Part shown: in pieces, positions 6,974 to 16,134 of the stretch
How positions within the stretch are numbered: position 1 is the first letter of the stretch
Layout: every line of letters starts with the position of its first letter
Source of the DNA: an uncultured Agathobaculum sp.
Lineage (GTDB): Bacteria; Bacillota; Clostridia; Oscillospirales; Butyricicoccaceae
Assembly (NCBI RefSeq): GCF_944384735.1
Contig: NZ_CALWUN010000014.1
Span: 1 to 41,340, forward strand
Direction: 5' to 3'
DNA: 41,340 nt
The notes under the pieces: generated by a model
Told to the model about the DNA's origin: nothing
Databases searched by the model: none
Seen by the model: only the letters and a program-made list of their open reading frames with translations
Translations under genes and position numbers: made by a program

Positions 6974-8350
6974 ATGCGCATCATCATTGTAGGCTGCGGC
7001 AAGGTCGGCGCCGCGCTGGCCGAGCAGCTCTCGGCCGAAGGGCACGACCTGACCCTGGTCGACCTGTCCGAGCGGCGGCTGACCGAGCTGACCAACACGC
7101 TCGACCTGACCTCGGTGACCGGCAGCGGCACCAGCTACCATGTGCTCAAGGAGGCGGGCGTGCAGGATACCGACCTGCTCATCGCGGTCACCGCGCACGA
7201 CGAGATCAACCTGCTTTCCTGCCTGATCGCCCGTAAGGCATCCGGCTGCCACACCATTGCCCGCGTGCGTGACCCGGAGTATGTGGCCGAGGTCGGCTTC
7301 ATGCGGGACGAGCTGGGGCTTTCCATGGTCATCAATCCCGAACTGTCGACCGCGCGCGTCGTCTCGCGCCTGATCCGCTTCCCGTCCGCCATCGGCGTGA
7401 GCACATTCGCCAAGGGGCGCATCGAGTTGCTTGACATCCGCATCCCGGAGGGCTCGCGGCTGGAGGGTATGGCTGTATGCGAAATCGGTCCGTTGCTGCG
7501 TTGTAATGTGCTGATGTGCATGGTACGTCGCCCGGGGCAGACCTTTATCCCCAAGGGCGACTTCGTCTTGCATGCGGGCGATGATATCACGGTCATCGTC
7601 CCGCGCAGCGAACAGGCGGACTTCTTCCGCCAGATTGGCGTACCCAACGACCATATCCGCTCGGCCATGCTGATCGGCGGCGGCAAAATCTCGTATTTTC
7701 TGGCCAAGCTGCTGCTGGACAGCGGTATTTCGGTCAAAATCATCGAAAACCGGCTCGAGCGCTGCGAAGCGCTCAGCGAGCTGCTGCCCGGCGCGACCAT
7801 CATCCACGGCGACGGCACCGACCGCGACCTGCTCGACGAGGAAGGGCTGGCGCGCTGCGAGGCGTTCTGCGCGCTGACCGGCATGGACGAGGAGAACATC
7901 CTGCTCGCGCTGCACGCCGGACGGCACACCAAGGCCAAACTGTTCACCAAGGTCAACCGCGTCAACTTTGAGGAGGTCATCGGCAGCCTGCCCATCGGCA
8001 CGGTCGTCCGCCCCAAGCAGACGACCGCCGAGCTGATCGGCCAGTACACCCGTGCGATGCAGAACTCAATGGGCTCAAACGTCGAAACGCTGCACCAGCT
8101 GGGCGGCGGGGCGGAAGCGCTCGAATTCCGCGTAGCCGCGCACGACCTGACCGGCGTGCCGCTGCAGGACATGCCCATCCGGCCGGATGTGCTGCTGTGC
8201 TGCATCAACCGCAAGGGCAAGCGCATCATCCCGCGCGGCAGCGACGTGCTGCGCGAGGGCGACACGGTCATCGTCGTCTCAACGCGCCGCGGCATGAACG
8301 ACCTGCAGGATATCTTCCAACCGGAGGGAACGGAGGGCGCTACGTCATGA
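6974..8350 (+). CDS. trkA: Trk potassium uptake regulatory subunit TrkA
   Basis: 458 aa, full length for a two-repeat TrkA. Each half has a Rossmann RCK_N domain and an RCK_C domain: IIIVGCGKVGAALAEQL (GxGxxG at residues 7-12), then a second, weaker copy AMLIGGGKISYFLAKLL at about 233. It binds NAD(H)/ATP and gates the TrkH channel at the inner face of the membrane. GGAGG lies 6 bases before the ATG. The stop overlaps the trkH start (ATGA), so the pair is translationally coupled. Confidence 0.96.
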   Translation: MRIIIVGCGKVGAALAEQLSAEGHDLTLVDLSERRLTELTNTLDLTSVTGSGTSYHVLKEAGVQDTDLLIAVTAHDEINLLSCLIARKASGCHTIARVRDPEYVAEVGFMRDELGLSMVINPELSTARVVSRLIRFPSAIGVSTFAKGRIELLDIRIPEGSRLEGMAVCEIGPLLRCNVLMCMVRRPGQTFIPKGDFVLHAGDDITVIVPRSEQADFFRQIGVPNDHIRSAMLIGGGKISYFLAKLLLDSGISVKIIENRLERCEALSELLPGATIIHGDGTDRDLLDEEGLARCEAFCALTGMDEENILLALHAGRHTKAKLFTKVNRVNFEEVIGSLPIGTVVRPKQTTAELIGQYTRAMQNSMGSNVETLHQLGGGAEALEFRVAAHDLTGVPLQDMPIRPDVLLCCINRKGKRIIPRGSDVLREGDTVIVVSTRRGMNDLQDIFQPEGTEGATS

Positions 8351-9792
8351 ACCATGCGATGGTACGCTACCTGATCGGCTGGATGCTGGGCGTGGAATCG
8401 CTGTTCCTGCTGCTGCCCGCGCTGACCGCGCTGATCTACCGCGAAAACGTCGTGCTGGCCTATCTGGGGGTGGCCGCGCTGTGCATGGCGCTGGCCGCGC
8501 TGTTTTGCCATAAGAAGCCGACTAACACGCGCTTTTACGCGCGCGAAGGCTTTGTCACGGTCGCGCTGTGCTGGATCGTGCTCGCGCTGACCGGCGCGCT
8601 GCCCTTTATGTTCAGCGGCGAGATCCCGTTTGTGGTCGACGCGCTGTTTGAAACGATCTCCGGCTTTACCACCACGGGCGCAACCATCCTGGGCGACGTC
8701 GAAGCGCTGTCGCGCGCTTCGCTGCTGTGGCGCAGCGTCACCCACTGGGTCGGCGGCATGGGCGTTCTGGTGCTCATGCTGATCGTGCTGCCGCTCGCGG
8801 GCGGGCAGACCATCCACCTGATGCGCGCGGAAAGCCCGGGGCCGTCGGTCAGCAAGCTGTCCCCCCACCTGCGCGACACCGCCATGATCCTGTATGCTAT
8901 CTATTTCGGCATGACCGTGGTCGAAGCCATCCTGCTCATGTTGGGCGGCATGTCGCTGTTCGACGCGGCGTGTACCTCGATGGCGACCGCGGGCACGGGC
9001 GGCTTTGGCATCTGGAACACCTCGATGGCGCACTACAACAGCTACTACCTGCAAGCGGTCGTGACCGTGTTCATGATCTTGTTCGGCATCAATTTCAGCG
9101 TGTATTTCCTGCTGCTGACACGGCGCTTCAAGGCAGCATTCCGCATCGAGGAGGTGCGCGTCTATCTGGGCGTCATCCTCGCCTCGTCGGTCGTCATCGC
9201 GCTCAACGTCCGGCACCTGTTCCCCAGCCTGCTCGACAGCTTCCACCACGCGGCGTTCCAGGTCGCGTCCATCATCACGACGACCGGCTTTTCCACCGTC
9301 GACTTCAACCAGTGGCCCGCCCTAAGTAAGGCCATCCTGGTACTGCTGATGTTCATCGGCGCGTGCGCCGGGTCGACCGGCGGCGGCATGAAATGCTCGC
9401 GCATCCTGCTGATGTGCAAGTCCATCCGCAAGGAAATGCAGTTTCTGATCCATCCGCGCGCGGTGCGCGTCAACAAGATGGACGGCCGCCGCGTGCAGCA
9501 TGAGGTCGTGCGCTCGGTCAATGTGTTTATGATCGCCTACCTGCTGCTGTTCATCCTGTCGGTGCTGTTGCTGTCGGTCACCAACGAGGAACTGATCACC
9601 AACTTTACCGCGGTCGCCGCGACACTCAACAACGTCGGCCCCGGCCTCGAGCTGGTCGGCCCGGCGGCGAACTTCGGCTTTTTCTCGCCTCTGAGCAAGA
9701 TCGTGCTGATGTTCGATATGCTGGCGGGACGCCTCGAGGTGTTTCCCATGCTGCTGCTGTTCGCGCCGGGGACATGGAGACGCGAAAAGTAA
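8347..9792 (+). CDS. trkH: Trk potassium transporter membrane subunit TrkH
   Basis: 481 aa from the ATG at 8347, which overlaps the trkA stop; an in-frame extension upstream only covers trkA. It has many hydrophobic segments and TrkH signatures: ISGFTTTGATIL (first selectivity-filter loop), TTTGFSTVDFNQWP (another filter loop), GACAGSTGGGMKCSRI and the C-terminal MLAGRLEVFPMLLLF. It forms the K+ pore in the cytoplasmic membrane with TrkA as regulator. A terminator follows after about 24 bases. Confidence 0.97.
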   Translation: MNHAMVRYLIGWMLGVESLFLLLPALTALIYRENVVLAYLGVAALCMALAALFCHKKPTNTRFYAREGFVTVALCWIVLALTGALPFMFSGEIPFVVDALFETISGFTTTGATILGDVEALSRASLLWRSVTHWVGGMGVLVLMLIVLPLAGGQTIHLMRAESPGPSVSKLSPHLRDTAMILYAIYFGMTVVEAILLMLGGMSLFDAACTSMATAGTGGFGIWNTSMAHYNSYYLQAVVTVFMILFGINFSVYFLLLTRRFKAAFRIEEVRVYLGVILASSVVIALNVRHLFPSLLDSFHHAAFQVASIITTTGFSTVDFNQWPALSKAILVLLMFIGACAGSTGGGMKCSRILLMCKSIRKEMQFLIHPRAVRVNKMDGRRVQHEVVRSVNVFMIAYLLLFILSVLLLSVTNEELITNFTAVAATLNNVGPGLELVGPAANFGFFSPLSKIVLMFDMLAGRLEVFPMLLLFAPGTWRREK

Positions 9793-9815
9793 CAGATAGA
9801 CCCAATAAGCTACAA

Positions 9816-9852
9816 CAGCCCCGCGGCGCAACGCCGTGGGGCTGCATTTTTC
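9816..9852 (+). terminator. Terminator of trkA-trkH
   Basis: CAGCCCCGCGGCG (9816-9828) pairs with CGCCGTGGGGCTG (9832-9844, one G-T pair), then CATTTTTC. Confidence 0.8.
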
Positions 9853-9884
9853 GATATGGCAAATTAAGGGGAGGGGAAGGACAG

Positions 9885-10682
9885 TCACAGCCGGTCGAGG
9901 AAGCTGTGGAAGCCGGCTTCGTCCCGCCAGCCGAGCAACTTGCCCGTGTCGACGTTCTTGACCGCGTTCAGGATATTCGCCCCGACCTGCGGGTTGTCCG
10001 CCTCGAGCGTGTCGATCAGCTGACGCACGGCGGCACGCTTGGTATCACGCTCCAGCGCCTTCGCCGGGCAGTCGCAGGACGCGAAATCCAGCCCGCAGTG
10101 CTGCACCCACGCCTGCACGTCCCGCTCGCGGACGTGGTAGAGCGGCCGGATGAGCTCCATGCCGGGGTAGTGTTTGGCTGCCAGCCGCGGCAGCATGGCC
10201 TGCACCTGCCCGCCGTACAGCAGCCCCATCAGCACGGTCGAGACCGCGTCGTCGTAGTGGTGGCCGAGCGCGATTTTGTTGCAGCCGCGCTTTTGCGCCT
10301 CGGCATACAGGTGCCCGCGCCGCATTTTGGCGCACAGGAAGCAGGGGTGCGCGGCGGCATGGTTGCCCACGACGCACAGCACGTTGGTTTCAAAGATGGC
10401 AAGCGGCAGGCCGAGGTGCGCGGCGTTTGTTTCCAGCCGCGCGCGCCCCGCAGGCGTGTAGCCCGGGTCCATCGCGAGAAAGACGAGCGAAAACCCGACC
10501 GTGCGCTGCCAGTCCTGCATGAGCAGCGCCAGCAGCATCGAGTCTTTGCCGCCCGAAAGGCACACCGCAATTTTGTCCCCCGGCTGCACCAGCCGGTACT
10601 GCTTCACTGCGTCGGCAAAGGGCTTGCGCAGCGAACGCGCGAACTCACGCTGCAAGCTGCGCCGGATGTCCTGCCCGGTCAT
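9885..10682 (-). CDS. TtcA/TilS-family PP-loop ATPase (probable tRNA thiolation enzyme)
   Basis: 265 aa. The PP-loop SGGKDS is at residues 43-48 and CxxC (Cys114, Cys117) lies in HPCFLCAK; further cysteines at 203 and 205 (SCDC) could complete an iron-sulfur site. This pattern is that of TtcA, which thiolates C32 of some tRNAs using ATP and a [4Fe-4S] cluster; TilS lacks the cysteines. The target tRNA here is not shown. Its ATG overlaps the stop of the SDR gene upstream (ATGA), so the two are co-translated. Confidence 0.85.
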   Translation of the reverse strand: MTGQDIRRSLQREFARSLRKPFADAVKQYRLVQPGDKIAVCLSGGKDSMLLALLMQDWQRTVGFSLVFLAMDPGYTPAGRARLETNAAHLGLPLAIFETNVLCVVGNHAAAHPCFLCAKMRRGHLYAEAQKRGCNKIALGHHYDDAVSTVLMGLLYGGQVQAMLPRLAAKHYPGMELIRPLYHVRERDVQAWVQHCGLDFASCDCPAKALERDTKRAAVRQLIDTLEADNPQVGANILNAVKNVDTGKLLGWRDEAGFHSFLDRL

Positions 10683-11437
10683 GCCTTGCCGCCCTTTTTG
10701 TGCTGGAAATGGTAGGTGATGCACGCGAGCACGGTGTCGGGTGCAAAGTGGCGCGCGACCGTCATTGCCTTCATCGTCGCACCCGGCACGACCACGCCCT
10801 TGCCCGCGAACAGGCCGTCGACCGCCGCGCGCGCCACGCGCTGCGCGGTCAGCCCGCCGAGCGCAAAGCGCACGCCTGCGACCTGATTGAACTCGGTGTC
10901 CACCGGCCCGGGGCACAGCGCGCACACCTTGACCCCGCTGCCCGTGCGCCGCAGCTCCTCGCGGATGGCCTGCGTCAGCCGCAGCACATAGTTCTTGGTC
11001 GCGTAGTAGGTCGCCATGAGCGGCCCCGGCAGAAAGCCCGCGCTCGACGCGACGTTGAGCACATAGCCGCGCCCGCGCTTCTCGAAGTCCTGCACGGCCA
11101 GCTTGGTCAGGATATGCACCGCGCGGATGTTGGTGTCGATCATGCGCAGCTCGTCGTCCAGATCGGTGTCGGCAAACGCGCCGAACAGGCCGAAGCCCGC
11201 GTTGTTGACGACGACCTCGAGGTCGTCCCCCCGCGCCGCCTGATAGAGCAGGCGGCATTCTTTTTCGTCCGACACGTCCGCCGCGATGATGTGGCACACG
11301 GTCGGCAGCTCGGCGGCGAGTGCGCGCAGCCTGTCCTCGCGTCTGGCGCACAAAATCAGGTCGTACCCGCGCGCGGACAGCAGCCGCGCGATCTCGCGCC
11401 CAATGCCCGAGGACGCGCCGGTAATCAGTGCTTTCAT
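10679..11437 (-). CDS. Short-chain dehydrogenase/reductase
   Basis: 252 aa classical SDR. The cofactor motif TGASSGIG is at residues 6-13, NNAG near residue 78, a catalytic Ser in NVASSAG and the YxxxK motif as YYATK. The basic residue pattern after the second strand (LCARREDRL) favours NADPH. The C-terminal tail ends in HFQHKKGGKA. Substrate unknown. The start is the ATG after AAAGGGG, and the gene has its own promoter at 11477-11505. It is the first gene of a pair with the TtcA-like enzyme. Confidence 0.92.
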   Translation of the reverse strand: MKALITGASSGIGREIARLLSARGYDLILCARREDRLRALAAELPTVCHIIAADVSDEKECRLLYQAARGDDLEVVVNNAGFGLFGAFADTDLDDELRMIDTNIRAVHILTKLAVQDFEKRGRGYVLNVASSAGFLPGPLMATYYATKNYVLRLTQAIREELRRTGSGVKVCALCPGPVDTEFNQVAGVRFALGGLTAQRVARAAVDGLFAGKGVVVPGATMKAMTVARHFAPDTVLACITYHFQHKKGGKA

Positions 11438-11476
11438 GTTGGCTTTCCCCTTTCCGGCGGGTGATTGGATACCCTT

Positions 11477-11505
11477 AGTTTACCATGCCGCCCGCACGCC
11501 GTCAA
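11477..11505 (-). promoter_or_regulatory. Sigma-A promoter of the SDR/TtcA-like pair
   Basis: TTGACG (11505-11500), 17-base spacer, TAAACT (11482-11477), minus strand; divergent from rnr. Confidence 0.65.
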
Positions 11506-11548
11506 ACGGTAGCCTTCGCCATTTTCCCTTTTAATCCGCCCGCGATAA

Positions 11549-11557
11549 TGGTATACT
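11549..11557 (+). promoter_or_regulatory. Extended -10 promoter of rnr
   Basis: TGGTATACT contains a TGn extended -10 (TATACT at 11552-11557). No good -35 box is present at 17 bases (TTTTAA). The start would be near 11564, leaving a leader of about 17 bases. Confidence 0.55.
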
Positions 11558-11580
11558 GGTACAGGAAGGAGGGCTGTCCT

Positions 11581-13830
11581 ATGCCCCAAACCGAACTGGA
11601 AAGCAGGCTGCTGACGCTGCTTGCGCAGCCCATGCGGATCGATGAGATTGGCCGCGCCCTGCCCGACGCGCCCAAGCACGAGCTGAAGGACGCGCTCGGC
11701 CGCCTGCTGGCGGACGGGCAGGTGATGAAAAACAAGAAGAACCGCTTTGCTGTGTCCGCGCACTACGGCTGCGCGACCGGCACCTATCAGGCCACCGGAC
11801 GGGCGTTTTCCTTTGTCACGCCCGACGTGCCCGCAGGCGCGGCCAAACCGGAGGACCTGTTCATCCCGCCCGGCGCGGACGGCGGCGCATGGCACGGCGA
11901 CCGCGTGTTGGTCAAGCTGAGCGAGCGCAAAAACAGCCGCGGGCGGCGCGAGGCCGCGGTCGTCCGCGTGCTGCAGCGTGCCGGCCGCGAGATCACCGGC
12001 GCACTCGTGCAGCGCGGCAAGGCGTATTTCGTGCAGCCCGCGTCCAAGAAATACCCGGAAATCTCCATCGACCGGCACAATCTGGGCGACGCCCAGCCGG
12101 GCGACCGCGTTTCCGTCTCCATTTCCCACTATGGCGACGACAAGCTGCTGCCGCAGGGCGTCGTCGAGGCCGACCTCGGCGAGGACGGCACGATGGAGGC
12201 CGCGATCGCAGGCATCCTGCACGAAAACGGCGTGTACGATGTATTTCCCGACGAGGTTCTTGCTGAGGCCGACGGCATGCCGCAGCAAGTCGACCCCGCT
12301 GCCCTGTCCGGCCGTCTCGACCTGCGGGACAAGCTGATTTTCACGATCGACGGCGACGACGCCAAGGACTTTGACGACGCGGTCTCGCTCGAAGTGCTGG
12401 ACAACGGGCATCTGCTGCTCGGCGTGCACATCGCGGACGTGTCGCACTATGTCACGCCCGGCGCGCCGCTCGACCTCGAAGCGTTCCGGCGCGGCACGTC
12501 GGTTTATTACCCCGGACATGTCGTGCCCATGCTGCCGTTTGCGCTCAGCCACGGCATCTGCTCCTTAAACCCCGACGTCGACCGGCTGACGTTCTCGGCG
12601 CTGATGGAGGTCGACGGCGACGGGCGGCGCTACAAGGCGCGCTTTGCCAAGTCCGTCATCCGCTCGTGCGCGCGCATGACCTACAACAAGGTCAACCAAA
12701 TCCTCGCGGGCGATAACGGTCTGCGCGGGGAATATGATTTCCTCGTCGAGACTGCTGAGCGCATGAACCGGCTGGCGCACGCGATGTACAAGCGCCGCAT
12801 CGAGCGCGGCGCGCTCGAGCTCGATATCCCGGAGACCGAGATCATCGTCGACGCGAAGGGTAAACCGACCGACATCGGCTGGCGCGCCCGCGGCGAGAGT
12901 GAGCACCTGATCGAAGAATTCATGCTCGCGGCCAACGAGGCCGTCGCGGAATACATGTGCAAGCGGCAGCTGCCCACGGTCTACCGCGTGCACGAAAACC
13001 CCGACCCGGAAAAGCTGCGCCTGTTCGCGGCCTTTGCCCGCCCGTTCGGCTACCGCATCGACCCGTCGAGGCCCGAGGACACGTTCCAGTTCCAGACCGT
13101 GCTGCGCGGCGCCAAGGGCGACCCCAAGCAGCGCATCCTGCCGGCGCTGCTGCTGCGCAGCCTCGCCCGCGCGCGCTACGCGGACGAGTGCATCGGCCAC
13201 TACGGCCTGAAAGCCAAGTTTTACCTGCACTTTACCTCGCCCATCCGGCGTTACCCCGATTTGGTTGCGCACCGCATGCTGCAAAAGGCGCTGACGGGCG
13301 AGGAATTCACCGCGGGCGACGAAAATACCTGCGAGGAGGCCGCGTCCCAGTCGACGACGCGCGAGCAGGCGGCCGACGAGTGCGAGCGCGGCATCGACAA
13401 GCTGTATATCGCGGCCTATATGAAGCGCTTCCTCGGGCAGGAGTTTGACGCCGAGGTGTCGGGCGTGCAGCCGTTCGGCGTGTTCGTCGCGCTCGAAAAC
13501 GGCTGCGAGGGCCTCATCCGCATCGAGCTGCTCGCGGGCGACCGCTATGAGTACGATGAGCAGCGCATGACCATGACCGGCCGCCGCAGCGGCAAGCGCT
13601 TTACGATTGGCACGCCGATCCGGGTAAAGCTCCTCGCCGCGAGCGAGGTCACCGGCCAGATCGACTTCGCCCCCGCCGACGGGTCGCTGCCCGTCGCGGA
13701 TGTCACCGACGACGCGCCGCCCCCGGCCTTTGCGCCCGCGCCCGGAAACCGTGCGCAGCGCCGCCGCAGCGGCGGAAAGGGGCGCGGCGGCCGCAAGGGC
13801 AAAAAACCGCCCACACGCAAGCGCCGCTGA
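11581..13830 (+). CDS. rnr: Ribonuclease R (3'-5' exoribonuclease)
   Basis: 749 aa. Degrades structured RNA and takes part in mRNA and rRNA quality control. Order of domains: N-terminal winged helix (IDEIGRALPDAP...), cold-shock/OB domains, RNB catalytic domain with DGDDAKDFDD at residues 257-266 (metal-binding aspartates), S1 domain near the end (EVSGVQPFGVFVALENGCEG) and a very basic tail (RAQRRRSGGKGRGGRKG...). The start is the ATG at 11581 with GGAGGG 8 bases before it; an in-frame start at 11485 precedes the promoter. The usual smpB/secG neighbours are absent. Confidence 0.96.
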   Translation: MPQTELESRLLTLLAQPMRIDEIGRALPDAPKHELKDALGRLLADGQVMKNKKNRFAVSAHYGCATGTYQATGRAFSFVTPDVPAGAAKPEDLFIPPGADGGAWHGDRVLVKLSERKNSRGRREAAVVRVLQRAGREITGALVQRGKAYFVQPASKKYPEISIDRHNLGDAQPGDRVSVSISHYGDDKLLPQGVVEADLGEDGTMEAAIAGILHENGVYDVFPDEVLAEADGMPQQVDPAALSGRLDLRDKLIFTIDGDDAKDFDDAVSLEVLDNGHLLLGVHIADVSHYVTPGAPLDLEAFRRGTSVYYPGHVVPMLPFALSHGICSLNPDVDRLTFSALMEVDGDGRRYKARFAKSVIRSCARMTYNKVNQILAGDNGLRGEYDFLVETAERMNRLAHAMYKRRIERGALELDIPETEIIVDAKGKPTDIGWRARGESEHLIEEFMLAANEAVAEYMCKRQLPTVYRVHENPDPEKLRLFAAFARPFGYRIDPSRPEDTFQFQTVLRGAKGDPKQRILPALLLRSLARARYADECIGHYGLKAKFYLHFTSPIRRYPDLVAHRMLQKALTGEEFTAGDENTCEEAASQSTTREQAADECERGIDKLYIAAYMKRFLGQEFDAEVSGVQPFGVFVALENGCEGLIRIELLAGDRYEYDEQRMTMTGRRSGKRFTIGTPIRVKLLAASEVTGQIDFAPADGSLPVADVTDDAPPPAFAPAPGNRAQRRRSGGKGRGGRKGKKPPTRKRR

Positions 13831-13884
13831 CCCCCTGCCCCGCACCGGGGCGTTACATCCTACAAGAAAGGTTCTGACAACACT

Positions 13885-14727
13885 ATGCCCGGACTCGTTC
13901 TGGAGGGCGGCACCTTCCGCCCGATCTTTTCCTGCGGCGTGATGGACGCGCTGCTCGACAACGGCCTGATGTTCGATTATGTGATCGGCGTGTCGGCCGG
14001 CATCACCTACGGTGTGTCCTACGTTTCGCGCCAGCGCGGCCGCAATCTGGAGATTCTGCGGCAGTACCGCAACGACAAACGCTATTTCGGCGCGCGCAAC
14101 CTGCGCCGCGACCACTCGATCTTCGGCGTCGAGTTCGTGTTCTCGACCATCCCGAACGAGCTGATGCCGTTCGACGTCGAGACCTACCTGAACTTCCCCG
14201 GCCAGGTGCTCGTCGGCGTGACCAACGCCCGCACCGGTCAGGCCGAATACCTCGACGGCAAGATGCTCGACTACAAGAGCACCATCCTGCGCGCGACCTG
14301 CGCCATTCCGCTGTACTTCCCGGAGGTGCGCATCGGGGACGAAATCTACTACGACGGCGGTCTTGCCGACCCCATCCCGATCGTCAAGAGCCTGCACGAC
14401 GGCAACCAGAAAAACCTGATCGTGCTCACCCAGCCCAAGGACTACCGCAAGGTGATGCAGCGCAGCACGCAGCTGGCCGTGCTGACGCTGCGGCGCAAAT
14501 ACCCGGAACTCGCCCGCACGATGCAGAACCGCGCCCAGCACTATAACGATACCGTATGCTTCTGCCACCAGCTCGAACGCAAAAGGCCGCAGGACACGGT
14601 CATTTTGCAGCCCTCCGCCCATCTGGAGAGCTTTGAAAAGGATGTCAAAAAGCTCGAATGGGGCTATGAGATGGGCTATAACCTCGCCTGCGCGCGGATG
14701 GACGACATCCGCCGGCTGTTCACCTGA
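13885..14727 (+). CDS. Patatin-like phospholipase family protein
   Basis: 280 aa. The patatin Ser-Asp dyad is visible: the oxyanion motif LEGGTFRP (residues 6-13), the nucleophile elbow GVSAG with Ser37, and DGG with Asp157 (YYDGGLADPIPI). It resembles the bacterial YjjU/RssA-like branch: cytosolic acyl hydrolases with no signal peptide. The substrate is unknown. It lies 54 bases after rnr, with a GC hairpin (GCCCCG/CGGGGC) in between but no T run, so co-transcription is possible. A terminator follows the stop. Confidence 0.93.
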   Translation: MPGLVLEGGTFRPIFSCGVMDALLDNGLMFDYVIGVSAGITYGVSYVSRQRGRNLEILRQYRNDKRYFGARNLRRDHSIFGVEFVFSTIPNELMPFDVETYLNFPGQVLVGVTNARTGQAEYLDGKMLDYKSTILRATCAIPLYFPEVRIGDEIYYDGGLADPIPIVKSLHDGNQKNLIVLTQPKDYRKVMQRSTQLAVLTLRRKYPELARTMQNRAQHYNDTVCFCHQLERKRPQDTVILQPSAHLESFEKDVKKLEWGYEMGYNLACARMDDIRRLFT

Positions 14728-14731
14728 TAGG

Positions 14732-14756
14732 AAATGCGCGTACCGCGCATTTTACT
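14732..14756 (+). terminator. Short terminator after the patatin gene
   Basis: AAATGCGCG (14732-14740), loop TAC, CGCGCATTT (14744-14752), then TACTAT. The T run is short, so termination may be partial. Confidence 0.55.
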
Positions 14757-14792
14757 ATACACATATCACAAAAAAGGGGAAAAAAGAAACAC

Positions 14793-16076
14793 ATGCAGAC
14801 CAATCGTATCATTCAGGTGGAGGAAAAGGTGCCGCCGCGCCTGCTCGTGCCGCTGTCCATCCAGCACATGTTCGCCATGTTCGGCGCGTCGGTGCTGGTG
14901 CCGTTCATGTTCGGCATCAACCCGGCCATCGTGCTGTTCATGAACGGCGTGGGCACGCTGCTGTTCATCCTGATCACCAAGGGCAAGGCGCCCGCCTACC
15001 TCGGCTCGTCGTTCGCATTCCTCGCGCCGGCGGGCGTGGTCATTCAGAATTGGGGCTACCAGTATGCGCAGGGCGGCTTCGTTGTCGTCGGCCTGTGCGG
15101 CTGTGTGCTGGCCGCGATCATCTACAAATGCGGCACCAAATGGATCGACGTCGTGCTGCCGCCCGCGGCCATGGGCCCGGTCGTCGCGCTGATCGGCCTC
15201 GAGCTTGCCGGTTCGGCCGCGTCCACCGGCCAGATCGTCGGCGAGGGCGTGACCACCGCTTCGGTCGTCACCTTTTGCGTCACGCTTGCGGTCGCGGTGC
15301 TCGGCAGCGTGCTGTTCCGCGGCTTCCTGTCGGTCATCCCGATTTTGATCGCCATCATCTGCGGCTACGCCACCGGCCTGATCACCGAAGCAATTGCAGG
15401 CGAACATGTGATCCGCGACGGCATCATTGCCGCCATGCAGCAGCCGCTGTTCCAACTGCCCAACTTCCAGCCGCCCAAGTTTGATCTGGAAGCCATCCTG
15501 ATCATCCTGCCGGTCATCCTGGTCATCGCCAACGAGCACATCGGCCACCAGCTGGTCACGGGCAAGATCGTCGGCCGCGACCTTTTGAAAGACCCCGGCC
15601 TGCACCGCTCGCTGTTCGCGGACAACTTCTCGACCGCGCTGTCCGGCATGATCGGCTCGGTGCCGACCACGACCTACGGCGAGAACATCGGCGTCATGGC
15701 GATCACCAAGGTATACGCCGTGCGCGTCATCGGCGGCGCGGCCGTGCTCTCGATCATCTGCTCGTTCGTCGGCCCGCTGGCCGCGCTCATCCAGACCATC
15801 CCCGGCCCGGTCATCGGCGGCATTTCCTTCCTGCTGTACGGCATGATCGGCACGTCCGGCTTGCGCATCCTGGTCGACAACCGCGTCGACTACGGCAAAA
15901 ACCGCAACATGGCGCTGACCTCGGTCATTTTCGTCACCGGCCTGTCGGGCGTGACGCTGTCGCTCGGCAACGTATCGCTGTCCGGCATGACGCTGGCCGC
16001 CATCGTCGGCATGCTGATGAGCCTGCTGTTCTATGTGTTCGACAAGCTCAAGCTGTCCAACGACCTGACAAACTGA
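14793..16076 (+). CDS. uraA: Uracil permease (NCS2 family)
   Basis: 427 aa with the hydrophobicity of a 14-segment NCS2 transporter. The substrate-site motifs of UraA are present: ANEHIGHQ with Glu248 and His249, and PTTTYGENIG with Glu297. QHMFAMFGASVLVP near the N-terminus is also typical. It imports uracil with protons. AGGGGA lies 12 bases before the ATG. No PyrR-binding leader or pyrimidine genes are adjacent. The terminator that follows is shared with the convergent MATE gene. Confidence 0.95.
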   Translation: MQTNRIIQVEEKVPPRLLVPLSIQHMFAMFGASVLVPFMFGINPAIVLFMNGVGTLLFILITKGKAPAYLGSSFAFLAPAGVVIQNWGYQYAQGGFVVVGLCGCVLAAIIYKCGTKWIDVVLPPAAMGPVVALIGLELAGSAASTGQIVGEGVTTASVVTFCVTLAVAVLGSVLFRGFLSVIPILIAIICGYATGLITEAIAGEHVIRDGIIAAMQQPLFQLPNFQPPKFDLEAILIILPVILVIANEHIGHQLVTGKIVGRDLLKDPGLHRSLFADNFSTALSGMIGSVPTTTYGENIGVMAITKVYAVRVIGGAAVLSIICSFVGPLAALIQTIPGPVIGGISFLLYGMIGTSGLRILVDNRVDYGKNRNMALTSVIFVTGLSGVTLSLGNVSLSGMTLAAIVGMLMSLLFYVFDKLKLSNDLTN

Positions 16077-16089
16077 CTTTGCCGCATAG

Positions 16090-16120
16090 AAAAGCCCCCG
16101 TCCATTGGACGGGGGCTTTT
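16090..16120. terminator. Bidirectional terminator between uraA and the MATE gene
   Basis: AAAAGCCCCCGTCC (16090-16103), loop ATT, GGACGGGGGCTTTT (16107-16120): a perfect 14-bp stem with T runs for both strands. Confidence 0.9.
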
Positions 16121-16134
16121 GGTTGTCAGGATGC

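Noticed and set aside
7135-9249. Long minus-strand open frame (704 codons) opposite trkA-trkH
   Set aside because: No motif, and both sense genes are certain.
12565-14622. Long minus-strand open frame (685 codons) opposite rnr and the patatin gene
   Set aside because: Low-complexity antisense translation; sense genes have catalytic motifs and ribosome sites.
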